Shown: positions 48,601 to 63,920, counted from the stretch's first letter. The stretch is DNA of 64,000 nucleotides from Prunella strophiata (GCA_036583965.1 JAZBQD010000015.1:67550830-67614829); one strand, 5' to 3'. Notes: generated from the sequence alone by a model not told the origin. Program-made: numbers and translations.

Positions 48601-49704
48601 ACCCTCTACAATGGATCTTATTTCCTTATCCCTAGAGAAGAGGTGCAAAAATATTAGCTTTTCTCAGCATCAAAAATCATCACCATGCAGTACCAACATA
48701 TATTGTTCCATATAAAATCCTGTGTAAAGGAAAAAAGGGTCTACTGCATTTTTAAACTTTTTTTCTTATCTAGAAAAAGTTAAATGAGTTGTTTGGGTTG
48801 GGTTTTTTTGCAATTAACTTGACACTTTCCTAATTTCAAAACCCACCATTTTGAATCCAATTTTTAAAGCGATTTACAGTCCCAGTTTTGACAAATTTAC
48901 TGCTCAGAAAATTCAAGCAGCCTATCCCTTCTTCTGGAATCCTCTTTTCAGGTACTTGGCTCCCTTCCTGTGTCAGCCTTAGTGCCCTTACGTGCCCTGG
49001 AAGACAGTGTGATGAGGAGCAGCCAGAGCTCAGGAAGCAGAGCAGCAGCAGATGAATACCAAGACCACTGCAGAAATCCTTGGATTTGTGAGAAAGCCCT
49101 AAAGTCATGGGGGATTGTTAATGGAGGCAGACTTTTGAAGAACATCCCTCAGATATTTCTTGAACTGTCTGCCAGGATTGATCTTAACCTTTAGAGGAAT
49201 GTATATCAGGAACTCAAGAGATATACTCAATTTTATCAGGAACATAACTGGGAAAGCTTCAGAGTCAAAATTTACACAGGTGCACCAAAGGGCAGAGCAA
49301 CAGATCCAGAGGCATCTCTCCTTGGCTTCCATCTTGGTCAGCATTACCTTTGATGTCTACTTAGCAGAGAATTTTTCTTGCCTGAAAACAAATGATCATT
49401 TTACCACCAAGTTTTGGCTGCTTAGCTATTATCAAGATGCCTATGGTTTTCCCCCCCGTCTGTTACCATAGAGATGGGAAGCACAAGGTAAGAGCACAGT
49501 GATGGTTTGTTCATAAAGCAGGGATCACCTGCTGGATTTGCAGGCAGAGTTTTTAAAGCAAGCCCCCTCACTGAAAAAATGGAAAGGCTCTTTTTTTATG
49601 ATGGCATTAGAGTGGTTTTTTAGTCATTGTGCCTCAAATTGCTTCCTGGAAGACTATTTGAGAAATGTCATGACTCTAACTACATTTTTTCCAATGTTTC
49701 CAGT
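45661..49704. other. Non-coding DNA with GC-richer patches
   Basis: Mostly AT-rich. The patches 46.6-47.1 kb and 48.93-49.15 kb are less AT-rich and carry open frames on both strands (about 65-103 codons), none with a recognised domain. A 19-T run lies at 46174-46192. The minus-strand frame 47721-48080 (119 codons) has no identifiable features beyond a hydrophobic C-terminus. No gene supported. Confidence 0.45.
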
Positions 49705-49735
49705 ATCATCATCATCATCATCACCATCATCATCA
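49705..49735 (+). repeat. (ATC)n trinucleotide repeat
   Basis: About ten ATC units with one CACC interruption. The period of three makes the overlapping frames read as Ser or Ile runs, which is a repeat artefact. Confidence 0.9.
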
Positions 49736-52700
49736 ATAAGAATAAGCCTGGAGGACAAATCTGGTCTTCAATTATACTTGTGAAAACTCATGGTCTTCAA
49801 ACCAAAGTCGCAATGTTGTGTGTTTGGAAGTGAAATTGCACAGTTGTATGTCACAATATAAAGTGCCCAGAAAGTCTTTGTCAAAGCTGCTGTCAAGTGG
49901 AAACCCAGCTTAGTTAAAGCCCAGAGTGAGCTTCAAGGCTGGCAGTCTAAGCAAGAAAAAGATCTTGTGAAAACTGTTGCAGACTAATGTGAAGATGTAA
50001 CTTAAATGATCACTTCCATGGAAACTAGTCAGGAATGTATTGTTCATCCAGGCTACAAATAATTATTCCTAATTAAGGAGTTCCCTGCAAAAATACATCC
50101 ATACTTCAGAACCCTATGGTCTTTATAGATTTAATAGCCATCAGCTCGAAGTCGTAGAGAATATCTTTTTCAGCAGACATGACCTCAGTCTAAAACACTG
50201 CCAAGAAAAGGAAAACAGGAGCTTTTCTATTGGAAATCATGTAGTGAATTAAGGGTTAGAATTGTTATTGTCACATGAGATAGTGATAAATAGTAGTCAT
50301 GTGCAATTTCCACAGACAAATGAATGTGTAGCTGACTAATGGCATGTTTTCCTTGCTTAGATGCTGGATTGCTCAAAAGCAAGACTTGCATCTGCAGTTT
50401 CTACAGGTACATAGAAGACTGGGACAAAAAATCCTCTTATTCAACGATTGCAGCCAGGCTCATGAGTTTATAGTTAGAAATATAATGCAGCTTTTACACC
50501 TGAAATTGATGGCTTTTGTGAATCATTGTCTAAAAAAATTAATGCATACTCCCTCCTTACAGCACCTAAACTTTACCACTCTTCAAGAAATTACAATACC
50601 ATCATTTGGGGAATGAGGGAAGAGGTTTAACATTCATGTTCTCCTTCCTTTTTGCTCTGTACATGACTGTATTCATTCCTCAGTGCAAAGTACACTTTTT
50701 ATTGTAGTGCAAGTCTGCAGCAGTAAACGTGTGGCAAGTTAAAAGGACAGTTCACCTGTCATTAAATATCTATCATTTTATTCCAGTCAGAGGTTAAGAA
50801 AATATGTAAAAGTAAACCTGTAGAGAATATCCTGAATGGGATGGAGAAATATTTAGCTCTTGTTGCTGCACCATGCTATTTTACTAGCTGCTGTAAAGTA
50901 GTGCTATGCAAACACTGCTAAAGTGGAAAGGTTGCTTTACAAACCAAGTTCCACAAAAACAGAGCAGTAAAAACTAGAGCAGTAAAAACAACAAATTACT
51001 TTATACAGGTGTATTCATTTATAAAGCAAGATGGTATGCAAGACATGAAACGCAGAGGAGAAAAAATAATTCCATTTTCCTGTATTGTGCTCAAGAATAC
51101 AAGAAAATTGAAGTTTCTCAGCTCACACTAGACTTACTTCAAATATCTGCTGCCAGTCAGAACATTCCTTCTGACAGGATTCCACTTACCAAGTGCTTTG
51201 CAATCCAAGGACTGTACCAGTTTTCAATCAAAGACAAAGGAACATAACACAGAAGCTATCATCTTCTACAGATCACTACAATCTTGGCATACCTGTAGAA
51301 AGTTTTGGAGAAGAAAGCTGCTTGTAGAGCATTTCTTTGGTGAAGTTATTTTAGATTGAGTTTAACAGTGAACACTGTCATAGATTAAAGGGAGGAAAGA
51401 AAGAACACATTCAGAAGGAATGAAAGATGTTCTATGAATGAAAATAAGCTATTTTTTTTAATTCAAACTATTTCAGTCACCCTCACAAGTAGAATCAATC
51501 AGTAGTGAGTAACCCTGTTAAAAGCACTGAGAATGATCTAGATCTAAAACAATGCCAGTTGTTTTATTGTGAATATCTAAGATTATTTTATGGCCTTCCA
51601 GCTTCCAGAACAATCAAGGCTAGAGAAATAGCAATTAAGATTCATGTCTTAGTTCTCAAAATGTATTCCAGTGGGATTCCAATAAGTAAATTTTTATCCT
51701 ACCGTTGTTTTTTCACCTCATTGAACACTCATGTCCCACTGCAGTAGAGGAGAGAATATAATTTCTGGAGAACCTTAAGATTATATTCAACTAGCAGATG
51801 ATAAATAGAGTTGACATGGAATGAATGGCATAAGGATAACCAGTCCATCAGAGTCATCAGCAGATACCCAGAATATTGCTGTTTCGAGGTATTTCTCTCG
51901 TTCACACAGAGTGCATTACACAAAATCTGTTAGAAATTCAAATTGTGTTTTCACAGCAGTGACCTGTGTCAGAGCAGAAGGAAAATACATGGTCACAGTG
52001 GTTCAGAGTACTACAACAATGAGAAAATGGTGCACACTACAGCCAGTACATCTTGATGGTCTCTCTAGCACAAGCATCTAGCAGGCAAGGCAGTAAAAAT
52101 GACAGATAATGCCCCCGTAGACCTTGACACATCTAGTAGTCACGTTAACAAATTCCACCGCAAAAAAATATACTACCTGGTTGTTGTTTCAAATGTAGCT
52201 TGTGGATAGCATCCAGAGTGCAAATGTGTCTGTTGGACTGAGTGTCAGACCTCCGGGATCTCAGTGACCTCATCATTTACCCACGTAACACCCACATCCA
52301 TCTAACACACATTAGAATGCACTGTGCCACCTGTGCTCGGAGCAATCAGCCATTGCTGAATCCTCACACTGTGACACTTGTCTGTGACTTAATTCTGGGT
52401 AGTCTTGGCAATCAGACAGCCAAATGGAGGGCAAAGGTTATCTTGCACTTAAGTTCTAACTTTTTGCATATAAAATTTTGTGGAATAATAATATATGGCC
52501 AAATGATATTCTCACATTATAAGTTTGAAGCTGCAGTTAGTACGTAATGTGAATAGTGATGCGTGTCTTACACATGCATTCTAAAAGACAAAGAGAATCT
52601 ATTCTCTTATGCCTTTGAAAATAGCATTTCTCTGATAGATGTTCATGCAATGAATTTACATAACGCTTTAAACTCTAAAACTGGGCTGGTGCCCAGACTG

Positions 52701-53884
52701 CAGCAGATAAGCCTGATCCTTTACAGAAGAACCTCTCTCCTAAATGTCACATAGCATCTTTTGATACTAATAGTATGCTATATAAGAAGACTGTGGCAAA
52801 AGAGATGAAGAGAACTGTAAAACAGACAAGACTTACAATTAAAGAGATCTGGCAGGATCTCTGGCTAACTCACAGGGTTGTTAGTATATGTGTTCAAATG
52901 CAAACTTTGACCCAGCTCCAGGAGAAGCTGAAAGTCTGACAGATAACACACATACAAAAGATTGCTTGACACATTAAGGCAGTAGTTTTAGACTTCATGG
53001 GTCAGTATTCTCTTTGATAAGGTGAACTGTCACTGTCTAGTGTTAAAGCAGGCTCCAGATGATTAGTGCTTCATTACAATGGTTCAGGACAGTTCTTGAG
53101 ACTGACAGAGGCAATACATAGACCCACTACCCACTCAAAAATGAAGTTTAGCAACTAATATGTTGATTGTAAAAAAGAAAAAGGAAAAGTCAGTCATTTC
53201 CAGACTTAGAGGTTTCAATTGTTTCTTACTCATGCAGACTTTTCTCACTGCTGGTGACTGTGAGGTCCTTAGTGCTTTATGATATAGAAGGAGCAGATTC
53301 ACATTATCTCAATTTTTCTGGGATGTAGACACAGTCTCCCAGAAGGATTAGGCCCTAGTGTCAGGGGAGAGTGATTGGGAAGGGGCAAAAGGCAAAAGAG
53401 GGTTTTTACAAGAGACAGCTTGCTCATCCTAAAGCCTCATTTCTATAAAAATACCATGAAAAAATAAATCCCTACCTTAGGTTATACCTACAGTCTGATA
53501 AGCAGAAAGCACAGCAACAATTCCTTATTTTTGTTAAAAATAGCCTTGAGGCTCATCAAGAAACACATGTATGAAATTTCTGCTATATCTGATTCTTTGG
53601 GAAAAAGTTATCTCTTAAAGGACCATAATCTATTTGCCCATTATACCAGTTACAATCAGTGATTCCTGAATTTTTATTTCTGCTTTCATCTTATGGTACT
53701 TGTACAGTTACCTAAAGTTTTTTATTTATGATGACAGTTACTCTGTTCTAGTGATGTTTTGGTTTCAAATAAAAAGCTCTTGAAGATCTTCAACATTGAT
53801 GTTTTTAGGTTTTATGTTCTTTTACTTTCTCAAAAGCTCAGAAGTAGAGGAAGGGATAGGCTTTCTTCATTATAGCACAGCTTT
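49736..53884. other. AT-rich non-coding DNA
   Basis: No gene or transposon recognised. A 15-bp tandem duplication (AGAGCAGTAAAAACT, then a copy differing only in its last base) lies at 50961-50990. Open frames at 51505-52754 stay under 102 codons. Confidence 0.5.
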
Positions 53885-53990
53885 CAGGAAGACACTTTAT
53901 ATAATAATTATATTTAATTACAATAAAATAATGATATTTAGCTACAATAAGATTAAATATTAATAAAATAATTTATAATAATGAAATATT
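53885..53990. repeat. Very AT-rich low-complexity stretch
   Basis: About 105 bp that is almost all A and T, with repeated TACAATAA and AATAATTA-like words, for example ACAATAAAATAATGATATTTA followed by a diverged second version. Possibly an old decayed tandem repeat. Confidence 0.6.
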
Positions 53991-56900
53991 TTTATCATTT
54001 GCAGATCCAAATATGCTCATTTTCCATTCCATATATTTTCAAGGCCATGTTCATAATATCTTACTTTTCTCACTTAGTTTGCTTGCTTTTGTTTCACTTT
54101 ATTGTTTTGGCTTCACTTTGGCTAAACTCTTTAATTCAAAAATACTCAGAAAGGAATTCTAACCTGAATAAGACTTCTGTCTCTAAAGACACAGAAGCTT
54201 TGCAATGCAACTTCAATAAAAAATTTTTTTTGCCCTTACAATTTAGCATATCAGTGTTTGCAGTGTTATTTGAGTGAGTTTTCAAGTGTATGCTGCTTGA
54301 GGCAGAAATACCTAATTTTGTGTCAGTACCACCACACTTAATTGTTCCGACCTCCAGTTGGAGTATTTAAATAAATAGTGGTGAAATAGTAAAAGAACAA
54401 TATCTCTAAGAGCTTAAAATAAAGATCACAAGCAGCTTGAAAGAAATGACACCATTTAAAATGTTAATTTTCCAATTTCAATATTTTCCACTTAACATAC
54501 TGCTAACAGTAAGACAAACAGCATGTTCAGATTGCATTTTATTGTCTCATCAATGGACTTATCTGCTCTGCTGAGTTTAATTTAGCCTAGATACATAACA
54601 CAAACCACATAAAATATAGATTTTCTAATCTTTAGCTGAACACTGCAAGTTTTACTGTTCCTGATTATTTTATTATTGCATTTAATTGTCAATATGATTT
54701 ATGTATTAATGCAAATTCAAGTATAGTGAATTTTCTTTAAACAAAAAGAAATACTCAATCTGTTGAATTTCATCAAAATAAGAAATAAGGCTTTAAGGAA
54801 ATGTAAAAACCATCCTGTGAGAGTGTTGACACCTAGCATCTTCATAAGCCAGGAGTGTAAAAATCATATACATGTTATATGAGCATCCTATAGTATGAGG
54901 CTGTGACAGTAATCAGAACAAAAATTTAACCAATTAAGTTATCTTTTTAAGATTTCTCTTAATAACAGAACTTCATTTATCACCCGGTATGCAGTATGCA
55001 ATACAGTCAAGCTTCCATCTGACTTCCATAATTTTGATTATCCCAATAAAATAATAGTTTAGTAAAAGACTCTAGAACTCTGAAAATACATCCAGTGGTA
55101 ACATCTGAACAGATGTAGACTAATAGACTATTTATTCTATAGTTATTTACTTGCATGTATATGCAGCTATAAATGTAATGACTACAGTTTGGAACTTTTT
55201 ATCTTAAAAAAAAAAAATACACATTCTATCAAATTAGACATATAATTGTATTTACAAATTATCTTAGGAACAAAAATGAGTGGCAAAGCTCCAAGTGAAT
55301 TTTGCATATTATCTCAGTAAAGGTATTGTGAAATCATTGGTATGGCATTTCTGTAGCAAGCAAAGTAAATGAATTTTCAACATAAGATAGCAGCAGCAAT
55401 TAAACTCTCTCCTACACAATAAATAAGTTTGTTCCAAGTCTGTAGGGCTTCATGAAACATTTGGGCAAACACACTACCAGAAATATTATTTTTATAAGAC
55501 CCACAGCAGCAACAATACCATGTAGGAAGTTTCAGCAGCACACCCCAAAGAGGGAACAGCACTACTGAGGAGAAAAGCTGCCTCCTGTTCTCTATTTCAT
55601 AATGTGAAGAAACCGTGAAGATTTTACTGCATAATGTCTTTAAGTTGCAGGCAAAGTCAGCAGTCATCATTCCAAGAGCTCATTTGTTTGGGTCAAGCAG
55701 AGAAAATTGTCAAACCATTATAAACCAGGCTATAGAGACAAGGCAAATGATGCACTTACACCATCTTCCTGACTGTTTTACAGTCAAATTGACATCGTTC
55801 CTGCATGGTGACAACGTGGGAGGAAAAGGGTACTTTGAGGACTTCACTTATTTTGAACTTGCTCTTGTTCTTATTCAAGGTATGACAGAATCTGGCATAA
55901 CTGAATAGCGAAAGGAATAGAATTAAAGCTGCTATGATATTTTAAAAAACCTCAAAATGTAAATTACCTGTAGAACTTGCAGTCATAAGACAGTAGCAAG
56001 GTTAAAAGGTTCAAGATAGTTTTGCAGCATAAAATGCACTGTGTTGGGTAGGATAGAGGTTCATCTAATATTACACCCACAGGGCTGTTATTCACATTTT
56101 GTTTCAGGTTAACAAACTATCACAGAGGATATTTGTCTTCTCTCCCCAGTTTGCAGAAGCACAGTGTGAAACAGAGAGGCTGAGCACCAGTGCCATGTTG
56201 TAATGTCCCCTTTTTTTCTTTCCTAACTAGGATCAGAGCAAATAGGTGCAAGAAGATAATCTTGGAAACAGAGCAAAAAGAAAGAGTGGTAAAAAGAAAG
56301 AGTAAAAAAGAAATAGTCACAAGGAAAATTAGCATTTTCACTGCATGTCTTTTTAAAATTTTTTCTCCTAAAATTCCTCTAATAAACAGTACACCTCAAA
56401 TACAAATGAATATAAACTACAGAGAGATGCAGTAGACTTTCAGTCTAAATCCAGGTACTGGCTTCTAAGCATCATTTTGGCTACCAGACATGCAGCTGCA
56501 TCAGTCTCACCAAACACGGTTAGTAAAATAAATCCGTTGATATCTTAGTGTCAATAGTTGCTAATGTTCCTATAAAAATATGACCTTCAGCATGTAATAA
56601 CTTTACTTTGCAAGAAACCTTGGCATTTTCACGATGTAAATCCAACAGATTTTATGTCAAATGACCACAGGCATGACAAAACATGACAAAAATTACTGTC
56701 CCTACTAATTCATTTCATGAAGACAGCAAGAATTAATGACAAAATATTATGATCAACACCATTTCTATATGGAGCCTATATGGAGCCATAAAAATCCTGC
56801 TTGTAGATAAAGAATATCAGTAATATGCTACAGGGTTCAAGATAATGAGAATACATATTGTTTCTTCTTTTTGTCAACTTCTGCTTGTTATTTTTTGGTT

Positions 56901-57954
56901 CTAAACAGAGGCAACTAGGGAACTTCAGACTCTCTGATCAGTCTCTAACAAACTTGTAGCTTCCTGGAACCTACGGTCAAATCCAAACTCCAGTAAATCA
57001 GCAAGGCTCCTTACATTTCAAGAGGATAACACAGAAAACAAATGAATTGCTTAGAGCTTGCTACTTATAAGCACTGGCGACATCAGTACAGATGAAATGT
57101 TGTTTCCCCTCAGGGCTAAAATGCAGACACAGTTCAGTGAAGTTACCAAACTTTTGATGTCAAGTCAGTCACCAACTACAAATAAACCAACCTCAGCACT
57201 CTGTGAAAGCCACGGTTTCACTGTCAGTTTCAAACTCCAGCTGCTGTGCCTTGTCCCTGAGCAACAGTGGAGGTCTCATCCTTTGCATCTCAGTCTTGAC
57301 AGGAGGAACAGAAGATTCCTGACTCCAACAGCTTCCTGCTCTGAGCCTTTACAAATGCCTTTTTGTGCTTCATGTTCTTCCAGAGTGCCCATTCAAGCAC
57401 TATTATTCCACAGCTGTCACATATTTGAAGGAAAAAAAAAAAAGATAGAATGAAAGGAAAATCATATAAATTGACATGTAGCTACACCAAGAAGCAACTG
57501 ATATTATTTTTTTCGCCTGAAGCTGATATATGCATGACCTATACAGACATGCTGAGGAAGAAATAGATTTTGAATGCCTCTATAATGATCAGTCTTGCAT
57601 AGACCATAAAAGGTGAGCTACTGCATCTAACTGATAAAAGCAGGGCTTGTAATTTTTAACACTGATTTCCTTTTTATATTTATTAAAAACAATAAAATGC
57701 CATTATGAATATTGCACAACATATCATACAGTAATTTCTGCTAAATGGAATAGCCCTTTTTACAATGTATCATTATACTCTTTGACTTTCTTCAAAATGT
57801 AAGCCATGGTACCTGTGACTTGCTGCTGGCATTCAATTACTAGTGATCAAACAGGGGCATAACTCTACAAAGTCAGCCCGTCACAACAAGCATTTCCAGG
57901 AACAGAGAATATACTTACCAGAGCAGCTAAATTTTTTTGATGTTAAGCAGGTTT
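53991..57954. other. AT-rich non-coding DNA
   Basis: No gene supported. The frame 57058-57453 plus (131 codons) is Ser/Leu-rich without recognisable motifs. The patch 55.4-55.9 kb has frames on both strands (97 codons each) and is somewhat richer in GC, without family resemblance. Confidence 0.5.
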
Positions 57955-58014
57955 TACGTTTTTTTTGGTTTGGTTTGGTTTTTGTTTGTTTGTTTGTTTT
58001 TGGTTTTTTTTAAC
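57955..58014 (+). repeat. G/T-rich patch with GGTTT and GTTT units
   Basis: Three GGTTT units followed by four or so GTTT units and GGTTTTTTTT. The plus strand is purely G and T across most of the patch. One of the recurrent G/T patches of this window. Confidence 0.88.
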
Positions 58015-61000
58015 TCTTTTTGCAGTTTTTAAATGCTGGATCCCTTAATCTCTTTTTTTTCCCCCTTTTTCCTTTTCAGCTAAGAAAATGCCTGGTTCAT
58101 AGTCCATGTGTGTCACTGGAAACTTTCTCCCTAAATATCTCAAGAAATTTCTCAGTTTTTTGTCATTTATAGTGTTTTCTAAATATGTACGTACGAATAA
58201 TAAACAAACCTCCTAACAGATTGACTAACAAAATACTCAAACATAAAATTTTAGATTTAAGGAGAAAAAAAGAGGTAATATTTCAAGACTATTTTCATAT
58301 TCCTGGATTCTAAGTGAAACCACTCTCATTATGTTTTCAAAGAAAATATTAATCATAAATCAAAACATCTGAGAGGAGCCTAAATGAAATATATTTTTAC
58401 CTTGATGAAGGTATTATTAAGCTGTCATAAAAATATATACAACACTGCAAGCTATTTGCATGGTAGTGTTCTTTAAAGAAAATGATTGAACCTTTTGGTC
58501 TGGGTCAAATACAAGATCAATTCCAGTAGCAGTGCCTGAGCCATTATATTGGCTGGAAACTGTTGGGAAGGAGAAACAAAACCCCAAAATGTTTCTCTCT
58601 GTGATAAAAGTTCTTGTGTACATCTAGAGCGGAGCACAGAGGGACAATGGCAGGAGGGGGACTCCAAACAACATCTTGCTCTGGCTCTTCCCAGGCTTTC
58701 ACACCAATGCAGTGGACAAGTTCAGCACAATCTGCCATGTCAGTTCCCTCAACTCCCTTTTAAACTCTTTCTTGGGTGAGGGACTCCCTGTTCTGTGTGC
58801 CTGTGTGCTCTTATTCAATACAGCTCTTTGGTCTCCTCCCACTTTCCTCAGTACAATATTCAATGCTTCAGCCAGTTTAACAGCACATGGATGGGCTATA
58901 AATTGCAGCAAAGTTAACCATTTTAAATTAAAACAAACAAAAATTATTAAAGAATTCAAAAAAAATCAGTGATCTCATAAAATGAGGCTTCTCTGCAGAG
59001 GGATAGAATGGAACAGTTGAAGTTTAGAAGAGGCAGACGTGAATTTACACCAGCTGCAGTGGAAAGGTGTGAGAAGCTACAGTGCCACGTAGCTGGATGG
59101 CAAACATTCTTGACCTAATGATAATTCTTTTTGCCCTCTTTGGCAACTTCTGCAAAGAAAACTTTTAGTCACAAATTTTACTTTTCCAGAACAATTTAAC
59201 AAAGATTGAAACAAAATATCAAATTTAAGAAGTAGAGCTAAATCTATCACATGCATTCTTTTCTGATAGTCTCTGTTTTTTTTCATGATAGAGAGAACCT
59301 CTGCCTAGCACCAAAAAATACCAGTTATTTGCCAATTCCCTTTCAGATTTCTGGTTATTGGTGATCCGTTCTCCATTATCGCTGCCCATCACTTAAATTA
59401 CTTGTGTCTGTAGTAAAGTAAAACACTAGCATTTATATGCATTACCTGAATTAGAATTAGTTGTGGTATTTGGTTTATTAAATAGAGATTAAATAGACCT
59501 AAGTATCAGATACAAGTATCCTTAAATTTGGATATAATTGTGGTACCACCTCTATTGATTTAAAATACTGTCAGCTAATAATACTTTACAAACTGATGAG
59601 TCCAATGTGATGTGGGGATCTGTATGGTCACTGAAATGTCAACAGTAATATGTTTATTATATTAAAAAGTAATAGTGATTTCATTTTGAATACTTTTTCA
59701 TTGAGACTTAAGGAAATATCTAAAATTCCAGCAAACTGGAAAGCAAAATAATATTTTTTTTCTTAATTTCATTTTTGAAGGCATTCCATGCACCTGCAAT
59801 ATGTTTAAATTAAGTTCTCTAAGCACCTTTTCATTCACAAACAAATTTGATGCAGTTTCAGAATTCTTATATTATTCTACTGTTCTCACAAGAAATAAAC
59901 ATATTCCATACAAAAGAATTTAATTTTAAATATTAAGTGTACTTTATATACAACATCACTACATTAGCAATAAATACAAAGTCAATATCTGTGAGACCTG
60001 AAAAAATATTGAATGTTATAAATAGGTCTATAGAAAATATTGCATTTGTGAGAGAAGATAAAACTGATATAAACCCTCAATGGAAAGAAACATCATCAAA
60101 TTCTGGTGGAGGCAGTATTCAAGCTTTGCTGAAAATCTCACAGACAACTTTTCTGTTACTTTCTTGTTGCCAATTCAAAGCTTTGACTTTATATAAATAT
60201 TAATCTTATCCTAGTGTTTAAGCCACCATTAAAAAAGACAAATATAATTAACTTTTTACATGTTCTAAACATAGAAGTGCCTATGAATTGGGGCTGGTTT
60301 TACCACCTCTTTAAACCTCAGATAGAGGAAAGCACATAAAGTACTTAATTTTAAATATATGGACAATCCCATTAACTTCAGTAAGTGTTAAATATGTCCC
60401 CAAAGCTGAATGTTTAGTGAATATAAATTTCCAAGAATAAACAAAAAATAATATAAGAAACAATTCTAGTGAATGGAATGTTTATTAAAACAGTTCATAA
60501 TAATGCCATAATTATATGAAAAAAAAATTGAAATCATAAACACAACACTTTCATGAGGGATCTTCTCTATCCATCATATAATGTGAGTTTGATGAGACCA
60601 TAGGACTTGTGTTCAGTCAAAAATCAACCAGAAGATGATGACACAGTCTGAATTTTGAGCCCACATATGAGTAATTACTTGCTCTGCTTGGAAGAGTGTG
60701 TTGACCTGTGAATTATATATGACAGAATTCTCAAGTTCTCAAAAGCATAAATTGTATTTGGACTAGAACAATTAATGTAGTTTAATTTGGGCAGGATGTT
60801 GGTAAAGATTAGAGGATTACAATTATTTTATTCTTCTTTATTTAATTACATAAAAAGTCACCTGTAGAAATCACAGAGATATCCTGAACTTTCTTAAAAT
60901 AAATTTAAAAAAAATATCTAGTAGCTTTTACACAGGATGCATTTTTGTTTTCAAATCAGATTTAGTTCCAATCTCAGATCATTACTGAAAAGTTAAAAAA

Positions 61001-63920
61001 ACCCAAAAACTATGTGAAAATGGCTATGAAAATGGACTCTTAAAAAATAGCTTTGAGCTCTCATTCTGTTTATTTACTGGTATTTAAATCATGGCAGTGT
61101 CCAGATAGAGCTTCACAAATTTTAGGATTTTAAGATAAGGGGCAAAAAAACCCCTCCATATTTGGAACATAGATTCATGGTGTCTAATTTTATTTAACAT
61201 ATTTTCTGGGCTCCTAGTGACTGAAGTTTCATTTTTCTATCAGGACCAGAAACAAAAGGCCTGTCTATTGTACCATTTCTTAACCATGACTTTTCCTACA
61301 TCGTCTTATTTATAGAATGGGTACTTTCATCTGTTGAGCATTTGAAAACACCTGATAATTAAACTTTTTTTTTTCCATGTGAAATCTATGAATGCAGATC
61401 TGTTGGCTTTGGGGGTGGGAGGTTGTTTTTTTGTTTTTCCTACTTGGTTTTCCCTTAGTAACTATGACCTTGGCCTGCAAATTTAGTCCCAGTGAATCCC
61501 ACTACTGAATAAGATTCACTCTCCCATGAACTTCCTGCAACATAACTTCATGACCAAAATAAAAGAATGGAGTTTGTTGTCTTGGCAAAGATTCAAAGTA
61601 GTGAACCACTGAAAGATGCAGGGAGGAAGCCATGTGTTAATAAATCTGTAAATACGACAGCTTTTCATCAGGGCATCCAACCTCAGCATAGGAAATTACA
61701 CAGAACCAGCTCTACTTCTCTCCACCTCCTTCCCCAGCTTTCCAGGATTCAGAGGGAAAGCAACATAAATTTCAACTTGACAGTGAGGAGAGAGAAGGCT
61801 TAAAAAGATCCATGGTGCTGAGCTACATGACAGTGGTAGGGACGGCTGTGCAACGATTAGGACAGCCACAACATCTGATTTTCTGCCTAGACTTTCAGTG
61901 GAAAGACTGGTTTTGCAGAGAACTAGCAACAGGCTAGAGTGGGCAAAATATGTACCTGGGTGCAGTTTAGGTTTGACTCCCTCAGTGGTCATGGAATTTA
62001 GGAATTGCTCAAAAACTGGTAAGCATGCAGATTAGCTGGCAGCAAATATCTACAGACTTGGGGCACTTTGAACTAAACATAAAATTTAAGGGCACATATG
62101 AACGGAAAAGAAATTACATTAAAATGACTGATCATCAAAGGTCAATCAATAGCCATGTGAAATCCCAATAGGACTACATAGGTCTGTCCTGGTTCAGTTA
62201 TTCTGACACTTTACTCTCCTGATGTTAAAAGGCTGCAAAGTAAGGAGACAGAATAAATATATGCTTTCTAAAAGCATTTTTATACACTCAATGTCCTGAA
62301 AAGCAAAACCTTAATACAAATATTTAATCTTCTACTCAATTTGTGTCTTAATGTGACTTCTGTGCTGATGAAGGCTGATGGGTTAGCATAATAACCTACC
62401 ATTTTACCATGGTAGTGCCCAAGACTACATCATCCTTTCACTCTTTTTTTACTTGCCACTCTTGATTTTTTTGTATTTAGTTGAAGGAACCAAACCATTT
62501 GCTTTATTCTTCCCCCATCTAAGTTCTGAGGAAGAAAAGAGAGCAATTCTTCTGACTACCCTATTTTTAACATCATTAACATATTGGAAAAAACATTAAA
62601 AAAGATTGGAATTTGACCAAATGCACCACTTCCAAAATTCCCCTAAACAAAATTTGGCAGGAGAGACAAAAAAGGAAAGGTCTGTCTCAGATAGAAAAGA
62701 TCTAAACCAAATGAAGCATTTCCTTGTTCTGCTTACAGGTGTGTGTTACAATCTGACCTAATATTATTCAGATTCTATAATACTGTGCATGCAATTTCTG
62801 TTGCAGAAGGAAATTGTTCATAAAATATTAAATGAAAATACATCATGGTCAAGAAAAGAGATTAAACAGGTAGATGAGAGGGAAAAGATTTGAGCATTAG
62901 GTAGATATGTACAGGGATGAATCTAGAATACTGCTCCTTAATAGATGTTTTACAATTACTTGCCTGTACTACCATCAATTCAGTGCTTAAATAGATAAAT
63001 TTGCCTTGGAATGGACTCACCAAAGCACATATTGTAGGTAGGGTCTCATGATAGCAAGGAGAATAGCTAGTTTCACTTTCTCTTTCCTTCCTTATAATTA
63101 ACTTTCTTATGTACCCATTCTCCACTTTAAGGTTCAGTGACTCAAAAATATTCTGTAGTTGCATGCCTTCAATATTAAGCATATTTTAAGACCAAACACA
63201 GACAAAGGATTAAACAGTGAGAAGGAAGTAGAATTGAAAATGAGAAATTAATTTTTATTATTCAGTATGTATTTTAGACCAAAAATGAATTAACCCTGTA
63301 TATTGTAATACAAAATGATCACATATTGGTTTTAATTCATGGACTAAATTTAGTGTGAAACATTTAAGATGAATGAAAATTCATCTTTTGCCCACATTAT
63401 GAGTTTTGCATGCCCTACCAAATTAAAAGTGTGTAAGATTTAAACCTCTTTCTCCATATTATGAAATTATATGGAATGAGACTAAGGCACAAAACTGTGG
63501 AATTTGTTTCATTATCCTTTTGGACTTTTACAGGTTTTGTGTTTCGTGATCATTGTATGCTGCCTCCCTTCCTGAAGATTAGAGACATGAAAGTGTAATT
63601 AAAATACACTGAAAATGAGAAACAGACAAATTAATTGGCTTGGAAGCCTAATTCATATTATTTAAACATTTATGAGAATGCTAAAATGAACAAAGGAATA
63701 TCTCTCCAAAAGCATCATTATCACCTTCATTGTAACTTTTTATGCTAGCTTGGAAAAATCTCTTGGTATCTAATCACATATTGTAAATATGCAGTGCTAA
63801 TTATAATTTGCCACAAGGTGTGATGTATCAAGTTCTGGAAGTCTTCCTTTAGTGAATTCATAGCATTAACAAGAAACAAGACTACATTCATAAAGCCAGT
63901 AAGACATACAATTGGGTGTT
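58015..63920. other. AT-rich non-coding DNA
   Basis: No gene, RNA or transposon recognised in nearly 6 kb. At 58417-58972 six open frames of 64-98 codons overlap on both strands, reflecting a local patch with fewer stops rather than a gene. Frames at 61567-61992 and 62862-63182 are likewise unsupported. Confidence 0.5.
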
